From Mytilus trossulus (taxonomy: Eukaryota; Mollusca; Bivalvia; Mytilida; Mytilidae), in contig NC_086386.1 in the NCBI RefSeq assembly GCF_036588685.1, positions 77,126,682 to 77,190,681 on the forward strand: a stretch of DNA of 64,000 bases, written 5' to 3'. The translations under genes and the position numbers were made by a program. Below are positions 11,801 through 22,400 of this stretch, piece after piece. The notes below the pieces were generated by a model. The model searched no databases, was not told where the DNA came from, and saw nothing but the letters and a program-made list of their open reading frames with translations. Each line of letters opens with the position of its first letter. Positions within the stretch are counted from its first letter, which is position 1.

Positions 11801-12264
11801 TAAAAGGAACATACAAAAGTGCACTGTATGTATGATGGAGACGTTAAATGTTAATGTAATTGATACATTATGTCGCTTAATATGTGATTTTCTCTATCAA
11901 AACATTCTGTAATTTTTATCGATTACTTAATTTTGTAACAAGTTGTTAATATACCGTTAACTGCAATCAAACATATTACAACTCCAGTTTTTTTTTTTAT
12001 CGTCAAGTTAAAACCCGTCATTTTAACTTAAGTATATGTAATGAAGCACTGCGTATATATCTTATCTTTATAAATTATAAATTATTTACTTAACAAATAA
12101 TTTTGTTTCCTTATATTTTAGAAATGATATTTACCTGCGGATAGCGTACGTTCCGTGTCATGAATTTTTTTTCTAATCTGCGCTTTCGTTGTAGATACCA
12201 CGACAACAAGAGTTGTAATCAGGATTATTTTCAATAAGAACATTTTGCTGGAGGGTGCATGCAT
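5613..12264 (-). CDS. secreted fibrinogen-related domain (FReD) protein, gene A, complete, six exons
   Basis: Six exons, 12135-12264, 11353-11400, 8456-8586, 7906-8002, 7416-7580 and 5613-5860, join to 819 nt, giving 272 residues. Residues 1-28 form a signal peptide with core [14 protein letters not shown] and likely cleavage after STTKA. Residues 29-64 are a short linker. Residues 65-272 are one fibrinogen C-terminal domain, the normal length. Visible hallmarks are [10 protein letters not shown], the calcium loop D206-Q-D208-N-D210, the Cys216-Cys229 pair around the binding site, SNINGAY, and the end [11 protein letters not shown]. Cys66 and Cys93 match the usual N-terminal disulfide; Cys58, Cys74, Cys193 and Cys254 are extra. 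Proteins of this family are extracellular, lectin-like recognition molecules (ficolins, tachylectins, mollusc FREPs); the ligand here is unknown. There is no collagen, immunoglobulin or coiled-coil region. All introns are GT-AG and in frame. I chose the first Met (12264); Met8 is also possible. Confidence 0.95.
5868..6035 (-). mobile_element. LINE 3'-end fragment in last intron of FReD A
   Basis: Read on the minus strand it has GGTTCGTGTTGCTTATTCTT, then TTGTTTGTCTGTTTGTC, TAGCCATGGCAACGTCAG and TCTGGTATCTTTCGTCCCTC. This is a very common mussel repeat that I take to be a retroelement 3' end, because the copy at 44640-45110 continues from RT-like coding sequence. It abuts the exon 6 acceptor, and its pyrimidine-rich end overlaps the polypyrimidine tract. 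Confidence 0.8.
6845..7150 (+). repeat. interspersed repeat in FReD A intron 5
   Basis: It contains AAGAGACAACAACCCGACCA, GGTCTTCAATACAGC, ACTAGTTCAGTGATAATGGA and GAGGCTCCTGACATTAAACA. It is the reverse complement family of the right part of 18300-18945 and of 58310-58465. Confidence 0.75.
7416..7580 (-). CDS. FReD A exon 5
   Basis: It encodes residues 136-190: [10 protein letters not shown], the [17 protein letters not shown] strand pair and [12 protein letters not shown]. The acceptor is ATTTCTAG and the donor G|GTATGA; phases are 1 to 1. It is 165 nt, the same as in gene B. Confidence 0.95.
7906..8002 (-). CDS. FReD A exon 4
   Basis: It encodes residues 104-135, from VIQRRFDG through [13 protein letters not shown] to GEHWL, the classic FReD A-subdomain signature. 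The acceptor is TTATTTAG and the donor G|GTAAGT; phases are 0 to 1. Confidence 0.95.
8456..8586 (-). CDS. FReD A exon 3: start of the fibrinogen domain
   Basis: It encodes residues 60-103: the [20 protein letters not shown] start and the VYCKL strand, ending in AWT. The acceptor is CCTTTTAG and the donor ACA|GTGAGT; phases are 1 to 0. The homologous exon in gene B is also 131 nt. Confidence 0.93.
8587..11352. other. FReD A intron 2, 2.77 kb, no further exon found
   Basis: No additional FReD-like exon is visible on the minus strand. The intron holds AT-rich sequence, a short plus-strand ORF (9050-9187) and a small repeat end near 11040-11110 (CCTGGATCCACCCCTG). Confidence 0.6.
9050..9187 (+). 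CDS. possible 45-residue ORF antisense in FReD A intron
   Basis: An ATG in good context (GAAAAATGGCC) opens 45 codons starting [17 protein letters not shown], ending TAA. It is preceded by unusually GC-rich sequence for this region (CGATCGCCGGAAGTCGG). It resembles a 5' leader plus first coding exon, but I find no clear donor and do not recognise the protein. It may be chance or a processed remnant. Confidence 0.15.
   Translation: MAVEVSTTTSAWIDSSGIWLFCIDKNVFSIAMRYCPSIKVNVGHV
11353..11400 (-). CDS. FReD A exon 2: 48-nt linker exon
   Basis: The acceptor TTTTCACAG and the donor G|GTAAGACA flank 48 nt that are in frame from phase 1 to phase 1. It encodes residues 44-59, [16 protein letters not shown], including an unpaired-looking Cys58 just before the FReD. 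Because it is phase 1 to phase 1, skipping it would keep the frame. Confidence 0.85.
12135..12264 (-). CDS. FReD A exon 1: signal peptide
   Basis: It encodes residues 1-43. The start ATG is at 12264-12262 with A at -3. A hydrophobic segment covers residues 9-23. The exon ends in phase 1 at a G|GTAAAT donor (12134-12133). After the predicted cleavage the mature N terminus would be [16 protein letters not shown], a basic and acidic linker. Confidence 0.9.
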
Positions 12265-14651
12265 TTTGGGAACAATATACCAATCGAATGTCAACTGTAG
12301 AAATGTGTTGACTGTTTTATTGATTAGTTACTGTAATTTGATAATGTAACATTTGTTTCTATGCGTGTTTAAATAAGTATATTTTAAACAATGTTCTGCA
12401 TTAAAATCAGGAGAATGTAAATGAACTATAGTCTTGTAGTTTGATTACATTCCACGAAAGTTGCATTTTATCATCGATTGTACAGTTCATATTTAGAGTA
12501 CGGTTATATTGTAACTGTATTTTATTGGAACAGCCGAGCGCTCGTTTTTCATCGGTGTATTATATATTTTTTATGTGTATTCATGTTTGCATACTCAATT
12601 TAATTATATGTTTTCCGTGGGTAGTATCTCTAGTTTAGCAGCCGGAACTTTTACACGTTTTTTTTTAAATTTTACATTGAAGACCGTCAAATTTCGCTCA
12701 GGAAAATAAAGGGCATATGCGTATATAAAATTATTCCTTAAACAATTATGCTTTTATACGTGGTTTGTATCACTTCTTTTTTTAATTCTTATATCAATTT
12801 GTGAATACAAAGGAATTACAAAAAAATAAATGTGTCTATCATGGTATCAACAAAAGTTTTTTCACAATAAATACATATAACAGGAAGAGGAAATTACAGA
12901 CAGAATTAGAAACAACAGTATAGCCATACTTACTGTCATAAGATTCGTTTGACCAAAGATTAACATACAGTTTTTAAAATTTGCTTTTTAGAAAATGTGC
13001 TATATCTCTTAATGTAACATCTTTGCAACTCGTTTGCTTTTCTCAATTTTTAGCTGCTGATTTACAACTACCTAGGCCGTACGGTGTCCTATAGTTGTTA
13101 ATTTCTGTGTCGTTTGGTCTGTTGTGGAGAGTTGTCACATTGACAATTATACCATATCTTCTTTTTATTTCACTCCTGTTGTATTTATCCTCAAACTTTA
13201 ACAAATCTTTATTTCAGGAAAGTCATGCTACAATGCATTACATTTCTGTTTTTTCTCTCTCATTTACTGAGCATATAACAATGCACTGATATCAAATCTA
13301 ATAACAAACACGTATGATCATGCCTCCTTGTAATCAATGGTTTCATATGCTTCAAAGCTAAAATTATCTTTAGGTAAGTGTCCCTTGATCTTGAATATAC
13401 TGTATGATTATGTTTTCAATTCATTCGGCTGGAATTTTAGCAATATTGAATTAACTGATTGGCAAAGTTTGAAAATTGAATAGAAGACTTAACATGACAT
13501 GATGATTAATTGTTTAGATCATTTAGATTGAGTTGAGACTCAGACCAAAATGTCCGTTAAATACTTAATTTGGTTTACTATTGCTTCCTGGAGACAGTCT
13601 TTATTTCGACATGTCTTTTAAAAAAAACATGCGCAATTAGCCCATTGCATGTACTGGTATGCCAAATACGACTTAAGTTCATTTATTAGTGAACTAAAAG
13701 TATGCATAGAATAACAAAATAGGGGGAGATGAACATAAGGGTATACTATGCATTTAATAATTTCTATTTTATGAAGGGAATTTTATGATACTAACATAAT
13801 GGTTTAAATATTTATTAAGTGATTAAAGTCTCGGTTTGAAAAGCATGTGTTGATTTTTATGCTTATAGCCAACATCTGTAACCAAATTGTCGTGTATTCG
13901 TGGTATGAATAATTTGTGTAATAATTAGAAGCTGCTGAAAGTTGAAAGTTAATATCTACCTCTAATTACACAACTTTTGTTCACCCAAGATAAACAGGGT
14001 GATATGTGTCTATAAACTTTTCTTCAAAGTGTTGATTATACAACAATCATGACAAGTAACAATTTGCGGTAACAAATGAAAGTATTTACACTTTTATTCC
14101 AGACCTGTTCCAAAAAAAAAAAAATTTGGATTCACAATTATGTGTATTGAAACTAGACGTTACGGTGGAACTAATTTGGAATGGGGATACATTTAGAATG
14201 TAGCAGATATTTACTGAGTTGCCTAAAAATATGACGAAATGATAAAGGACTAGATCATCAAAATTTTACAGTAAAATGTATTATTGTTTGAAAAAAACCT
14301 CACAAAACTTTTTTCAACTTAGAAAAATTTAAACATTTCTTGGTTAAATTAAGAAACCTGTTATTGTAAAAACTGTTTTAACATGCAACTTCTGACTTCA
14401 CCTATTGTTATTCGTGCATATTGTTTAGATTGTTTCTAATATTTGATATGCATATAATGCGTTTAAGTGCACTAATAAGTCGTAAGGCTGAAGGTTAATA
14501 AAACATTTTCTTAGATTTATCAGGGGTTAAAAAAAACAATTGCAAAAATAATGATGATAAAGATAACGAATATGGAAATAGTTTTTTAATTGTATAGTAA
14601 ACGTGTAGCTAACATCAAATAAAACTTCTACTGTTCAAGTATTCAAACTCA
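12265..14651. other. spacer between coiled-coil gene and FReD A; promoter region of FReD A
   Basis: No exon is recognised. An AT-rich AAAATATACTTATTTAAA-type sequence about 100 bp upstream of the FReD A start could act as a TATA element, but this is weak. A MITE-like copy is at 13072-13170. A minus-strand AATAAA lies near 14091-14096, below the candidate last exon of the coiled-coil gene. Confidence 0.4.
13072..13170 (-). repeat. MITE-like repeat copy
   Basis: It contains GCCGTACGGTGTCCTATAGT, TGTTAATTTCTGTGTCG and GAGAGTTGTCACATTGACAA, then ACCATATCTTCTTTTT, the family seen at 28153-28338. Confidence 0.8.
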
Positions 14652-14733
14652 TCAGCAGTCTTCTGAATTTCCATGGCGAATCAATGATTTATTATTGAAA
14701 AATACTTGACTGTTATTTATATTATACGATTTT
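14652..14733 (-). CDS. candidate last exon of the coiled-coil gene
   Basis: A strong acceptor (TTCTTTTTTGTTTCAG) opens the same phase-2 frame for 26 codons, from KSYNINNSQVFF to HGNSEDC, then TGA. It is Asn-rich and not coiled coil, as C-terminal tails often are. There is no homology support. Other exons may lie between it and 17939. Confidence 0.4.
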
Positions 14734-16352
14734 CTGAAACAAAAAAGAACAATGCATTCTTTAAGCGTGATTAGCTAACAAAATGGAACAATAAATTCAA
14801 AACACATAACAAGTAAAAACAAAAACATAAACAATATTACTTGTACCCTAAAAAACAAAGGTGACAAAAACACAAGCATATTAAAGAACACCCTTATTCT
14901 TGTTTAAAAATGATATGTTTAAGATGACATTCAGATGAACATATCAGAGAGTAACGCGAATTTCATTTTATAAGAGTATCATACAAGTGAGAGGTTTAGC
15001 TAGCTATAAAACCAGGTTTAATCCTTAATAAACTGTTGATTTTGCCATTTGATTAGGAACTTTCCATATTGAATTTTCCTCGGAGTTCGGTATTCCTGTT
15101 ATTTTACTATCCACTATATTCTTTATAAGGAAACGCATGTACCAAATCATGAATATGCCTGATGTTTTCCATTTGTTTGATGTGTTTGAGCTTTTGATTT
15201 AGTCAATTGATAGGGACTTTCTGATTTGAGTTTTCCTTGAAGTTCGGCATTTTTTGTTATTTTAGTTTTGTACATTATCAATCATTTTATTTATCTTGGG
15301 CTATACTTATGATATTCATATATGACATTATGTGGTTTGAGTGGTTGTTACTTCTTTATTAAAAGCGTTTGAGTCTGTTGTGCATAAACAAAAGAAATTA
15401 CAACCAGATAACATTTTCCGTACTGGAAAATACTTGTTTTTTAAACAAACTTATACAAAGAATTGTACCATGTCAAAATATCACAAATAAAACGTATGAC
15501 AAATATAAATATGGAACTTCGTACCTTAAAATGCAATTAAGAACATAGAAAGTGAATATTTGTTTACACTCTATTGGCAACTCGTTTAATAGATAAATGG
15601 TGACTCATGTTGGTCACCATTCTTGTCCATATTTGTAGTTTTTATTCACTATGTAGTTCACATTTGTATAAGTCAAATTAATAAATTACACGTGAACCTT
15701 TTAAATTAGCTTAATTGATAGGTGTTTGCATAATCGGAGATGATTTTCGATTCTATGTTATGAATACGATTTCGATGTTATATTAACTTCAAATACGTAT
15801 TGTTTCTATTCCCATGGTAATGGCAGTCATATCTAAGTGCCAAAGGTCCACTTGCTAGCAATCACATATAGCATACTCGTTCCGACATTGCCACGAAAAC
15901 GGAAACCATTTTAAAATTCACAGTTATTATTTCTGTAAAGTTTCATAAAGTTTGGTGCATTTTGAAAATTTTAATGCGTTTTCAAATAGGGCCAATGTTA
16001 AACTTTTGCTCTGTTTCCATGAAAATTGCAGCCATTTCTAAATATTGAAATTATTTCTAGCCATACCAAGTGGCATTTCCATAAAGTTTTATTTCGGGAG
16101 GTCGTATAATAAAAGAATAAGAATTTAGATTTTTTTTCCACTTTGTTGTCGTTTCCAGGGAAACGGGAGTCATTTAAACCAATTTTATAGTCAGATGCAC
16201 AACTTCTCATGGGGCCCTCATAATGGTATAGTTCAATCAACATTGGATTACTCAATTCTGAGAAAAAGACAAAATGTGTGGAAAAATTAGAAAAAATAAG
16301 AGGAAAAAGAAACTTAGAATAACCGCATTCCGTTTAGGATGCCTTCATAATG

Positions 16353-16437
<85 letters not shown>

Positions 16438-19400
16438 TAATAATAATGGTGATAATAATAATACGGAAAAAGAAAAGAGAAAAATCTAAATATTACCAGA
16501 CATTGTCGATCGAGTGACATAAAAAAAAAATCGAACAAAATGTCACCCGACTACCGTCTACTATCGTGAGATAAACGAACGATAGTCTAATATGATTCAT
16601 GTTAAATCGTCTTTTCAAATATAAGTATGTACATGTATCATGGTTGTATGATATGTAAAACCCGGACCTCTCTAACATTTCTTTGATAAACACTTACATT
16701 ATTCTTTGATTTGATGAGTTGAATTCATAGTTTCCATTTGTTTGCATACTGTAATAATAATGTTGTTGAAAAATTAAAGAAAAAAATAGGAGTCAAATAT
16801 TTGTAAGCTAAGAATGAATAGGAACTACAGCATTTGTGATTTCTGATCCTTAAAAGTCTTACTATATGGTATGGGTTTTTCACGTTGTTGGGAACACGAG
16901 TATTGATAGATTCATTGGTTATTGATTAGAGCGACTTTCAGGACTAATGAGATGTTCAGTGACAGACAATTTCTTTTGGAAGAAGTAGGCAAAATATCGA
17001 TGATAAAAACCACCGACTTGCGATAGGTAAACATTTGTCCTTTTCGGAACATTCAATGCTTTATATTTGATTTGGTTTACATAAAATCGAAGGTTGTAGG
17101 GTATACTGCAGGTGTTAAATTCTATGTCATTTGAACTTCGGTGGAGAGTTGTCTGATTGGCAATCACACCACATCTTCCTTTTATTGTATTTCATATTTG
17201 AAACGTTTATCGTAGTTAAGCAGCTCAAAAAACAAAACTACATCAATATTTGAAAATTGAAACCAAATGATGTATGATTTGATTGTAAACTTGTTTAGTG
17301 CACTTAAGTAACCTTCTTTAAAAAGTATACTAGCTAAGAAAATAACTTGTATCACACTTGCGTTATTGTTGACAAACGTATTTGTTAGTGATCAAGTAAA
17401 GCTCCAGGGACATATTAGTTAGTAAGAACAAAATCAAAAATACTTGATAATCCGTAAATGTACCAATATACCATCAACCACGAGAGGCAATTGAATTATG
17501 AAACATGTCAAGTTATACGAATATCAAGAATTCATCATAAAAATTTGTAATATATGAGCAATGTTACGACGTAATCCAATCTAATTTTCTGGTCATTTTT
17601 AGCGGCCGTCACAAAATCCGCTTGTATTCCGGTTAACAACTTTTAAAAACCTTTTTAATAAAATGAATTGTTAACTAACTCATGTTTCTATTGGCCTTAT
17701 AACACATTTTAGATTCGTCACTTGTTTAAGTAAATATCTCAAACGACAATTTAGATATGAAACTGTTCAATTTATTATTGAATGATATGAAAACAAATTT
17801 TACCATCATCTTGGTGCCAATCGTAAGATTGAATAGTATTTTGGTGACTTAACAAATGTCATAAACCGTCGTTTAATATTCTTTCTACTAAATACAGAGA
17901 AATTACGTATCACACGTGTTTTGCACAAAATGTATTACCTTCCTAACAATTCCTTTAAGCGATTCATTAGTATCAACTCTTGTGTATGAAATCCTGGATT
18001 TTCCCTCAAGCTGTAAGCAAACATAGTTTGAAATAATATCATACTTTATTGCATTAAGTTTGTACTCATGATATCGATAGTTTCATTTATCGGGCTACCT
18101 CTCTAATCTCACATGTGTCCTCGTCAACTTGAAGTAAAAACATTGTCGACGAAAAACTCGTCTTTGAAGAAACAAAGTACATTAGTTCACTGTTTAAAAC
18201 TGAAGAGTATCACGTCTTTGAAGAAACAAAGCACATGAGTTTACTGATTATGAGTTTGTATGTCATTTGTTTACATTAACCTCTTAGACTATCTGTTTTG
18301 TAGCAGGTAGAACATAGTGAAGTGCATCTTTTGTTGCATGACACGGGTTATGTTCTTCTCATATATGTTATGATGGTATGATACTAAACCCCTAACGGGA
18401 AGGATCGTGTCTGATATTCATATGATGAAATTATAATCTTTCAATCAGTTTAATTGAAATATGGAGCTGGCATGTCAATTAATTGCTAGTAGTCTGTTGT
18501 TATTTATGTATTATTGACATTTTGTTTATTTTCTCTGGTTACATATTCTGACATCAGACTCGGACTTCTTTTGAACTAAATTTTAATGTGCTTAATGTTA
18601 TGCGTTTACTTTTCTACATTGACTAGAGGTATAGGGGAAGTTTGAGATCTCATAAACATGTTTACCCCGCCGCAATTTGCGCCTGTCCCAAGTCAGGGGC
18701 CTCTGGCCTTTGTTAGTCTTGTATTATTTTTATTTTAATTTCTTGTATACAATTTTTAGTTTATTATGGCGTTCATTATCACTGAACTAGTATATATTTG
18801 TTAAGGGGCCAGCTTAAGGACGACTCCGGGTGCGGGAATTTCTTGCTACATTGAATACCTGTTGGTGACCTTCTGCTGTTGTCTTTTCTATGGTCGGGTT
18901 GTTGTCTCTTTGACACATTCACAATTTTCATTTACAATTTTATTAGTACATTTTCATATTAACTGTCTGTTACGATTTTGAAGATTCAGCCTGCTTTAAG
19001 AAATACATTTGTATAATTGATTTCTTTTTTTAAGCACACAGAACACAGCATAATTATGACTAAACTTATTACACAACATTGATTCTAAGCATCCATTAAA
19101 CTTTTCAAATTACTAAAATCTACATTTGAACAATAAAACTGTTAAACATGATTTCCAGACATACATTAAAGAAAACCTTTTTTTCTCAAATACAATTATG
19201 TGAAAGGACAATTTGTTTTTAATTTGCATAACGATGTGCTTTAATCATATGATATATATGACATTCACAACAGTAAAGAGTAGGTTCTAAGGTTGAACCA
19301 AAGGACTTCCAATGGTAAAACATAGTAAGTATTTGTTTAATTTTTTTATGATATCTAAATTTGTGCATACCTTTCAGCCTAAATGCACAGTTAGACTACT

Positions 19401-22400
19401 TTCTACTTTATTGAATACGTTAACAGGGTCTGTATATTGTAGTTGAAGATCATCCTTGGATGTTACATCCATTTTAGATATATAAATTTCACCAGTGCAA
19501 CAAGTGCGCGTTGTTATTTTTGCAGTAAGACAGTAAGTTTTTCATACCTATAGTGCGAGGCTTGCCGAGATTTATGAATTATTACAATGGAACTGTTACG
19601 AGTGACACATGTCATTATACACGAGTTATAGGGTCCGAATCTGTTTCTCCAATGATTTTTATCCTTTTTTTCAATTATTTAAAGAAAGTTGTGTTATTTA
19701 TATGTGACATCAACAGACATGGTCGCCTCTGTTCATGATGTCACAATATGAAATTCAGAGACAACCCAGATAATGTTGCGTCATGATTAATTTCTCCATG
19801 TTTTTCTGAAACAGGTATGTCACTCTTGAGGAATAATATTTTTCTCACACTAATCAGGTAATGTGAAAATAACACAAACATTAAAGGAATAAACATGAAT
19901 TACCGTTTCTCTGAATCGACTGTCTCTTTCTTAATTTTAACAATAGTTGAGTACAGCTCTTTATTATCTTCCTCCACTTGTTTCGATGTTTTCGTTCTTC
20001 AAAAAGATAATTACATTTATGATTGGTGAAAATACTTTTTTACATACTTTTTTTTCATTTTGGATAACATGTTGGAATAAATTTAGAATATTTTTTCGTA
20101 GAATAATTTATATGTTTCAAAAAGCCATGGTTATGAAGTTATAATAAGTATCCATTTAAAACACATTGATGCTCTACATAATCAAAGTCTTATAATGATT
20201 TTCCTGATCTGTGCGGGAATATGCTTGCCAAATTAACACTGTTGGAAATCGATTATATAAAGATGTTGGTCATGTTTAACATAATTTGATAATATAACTT
20301 TTTTAATATGTGAACTTATAGTTATAATAAAATTTACAGGGTCATTATCATAATAAAATCATTGTTCAATGAGTTTTTATATCAAATATATTTCAAAATC
20401 ATCTACAAAACAATAGCTCATCATAAGAAATATAGTAATTGATATAAGTCAAATCATTATGCAATTCTTTAAAACAAATCAATACTTTGTGTGTATGAAT
20501 GTTAATATCAACAGCTTGAAAGCTATATGTCAGATCAACATTTACTTTTCATTTTCGTGAACAGACCCTTTTTTGTAAAAGGTATTACTGTCATACTTTG
20601 TGATAATCATACATAATACTATACGAATCTTAAAATATATTGCTAAAATTTCTTGATGTGTGTGTCAAATTTTTTACAATAAGTACCCGTACTATACATT
20701 GAAGTGCCATACATAATACCTTGTTTAATGTTCTCCATTATGGCATCAATTGGGACAATACGACTATTCATAAGTCCTTTTAGAAAGTGAAGTCAATAAC
20801 AAATCGTATCAATAAAAAATCCTTACCTGGATTCAAGTCTTTTCATCTTTTCTTGCTCACTTTCTAAACTAAAATGAAAAAAATAATGAAAATTTTAATT
20901 CTTGTATTTATTTGTTTCCATACATATGATAACATAATAAAAATTATAATAATGATAATAATTTATTTTATTAAAGCGTCACAAACTTGTCTACAGATTT
21001 TTATACAGATTATATAATATACACTGCACAATTATAAAATAAAACAAATACCCAGCCTATATCAGGCTTATGATACACTATATATACAAATATATATCTA
21101 TTTGACATATACAAATTGTAAAACCAAGCTAAATGTCAAAAATGTTTAAAATTAACCGTTTTTTTAACATCCTAATTTTTTTTTAATAAGTAATTAATAA
21201 AACATAACTTTTAAAAATAGAAATGACAAAATTAAGTATTACTTAAAAAATAAATTGTATGTGAAGAAAATAATATATTTTAAAGAGGTTATAATATAAA
21301 CAGATTGCCAAAAATAAAATAAAATAATCTCATAGTTGTCATATGTCTGTGTCATTTTGGTCTCTTGTGGGCAGATGTCAATCATACCACATCTTCTTTT
21401 TTTATATTGAAGTTTTATTAAAAACCTCTCAGTAAAATAGTAAACAAATACAACATGAATGAAATGAATAAGAAAAATAATTATTTAAATGTAACATTGA
21501 CTTTTACGGAAATTAAGAATGTAGATTGCTCTTCAGCGCGCGACGTCTTCTTATCATATTATGCACCAAGATATATAACTCGTATTGTAATTCAGCATTC
21601 TAAATTAAAAAAAAACCAAATTGATTAAAATATGACTTTGTAAAAAAAGAATTATCCATGGCCATAGCTTTGTGAAACAAATTAAACCTAAAGTTATTGT
21701 AAATGTCACAATTAATCAAAAAGTGTATCTCATCTTCTACAGCATTATTACAAAATGGACAAATTCTTTCTTCTAACGGTATTGGTGGTTTCGTATAACG
21801 ACCCGTCTCGACAGACAAAGATAACGTTCCACATCTAATTGTACATAAATAACTTCATAAGTGGCGTGACATTGCGTTTATAACATATGTTCAGGTTGAA
21901 AATCCTTCTTTTAACGTCTATATAGTCTCAACTTGTTTCCATTCTTATTCGAATTGTCATACCAAAGTTTGGTAAACCACAACTGTTCATCTAGTATTCG
22001 TTATGTACTTTTAATCTGTTTAAAAATTAGTTCTTTGCTTATTCCGGGCTGCATTAAGTGTTCTACAGACATTTTGCAAAATAACTTAATCACATTAAAA
22101 TTCCACAATCTACTTTCTCGTTTCGACCATTGATACAAAGTACGAGAATTATCTGAATTTTCAAGTTTATAAAAGAATCTCACAACTTTCAGTCTTTGTT
22201 AAGTATGACATGACAGCCATCCTAAACCACCATAAACTGCAGTATTGCTAGTCAATTTAGTCACGCCAAGGAATATTTTACAAGCCCGGTTTTGAACGTT
22301 ATTAATGAGTCTATGTTCAGAAAGTCCCCATATCGACGAACCATAAACAATATTGGTTGTACCAAATTTTATACAGTTTTGTGAACATTTGATATGTCAT

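Noticed and set aside
16274..16538. Poly-Asn (plus) and poly-Tyr (minus) ORFs
   Set aside because: They are translations of the (AAT)n microsatellite with no splice or gene context.
11353..18010. Idea that the coiled-coil exons are the N-terminal part of FReD A (a coiled-coil plus FReD fusion)
   Set aside because: Coiled-coil exons leave in phase 2, FReD exons 2 and 3 enter in phase 1, and FReD A has its own signal-peptide exon.
21933..22133. 66-codon plus ORF
   Set aside because: It is antisense to the dead LINE.
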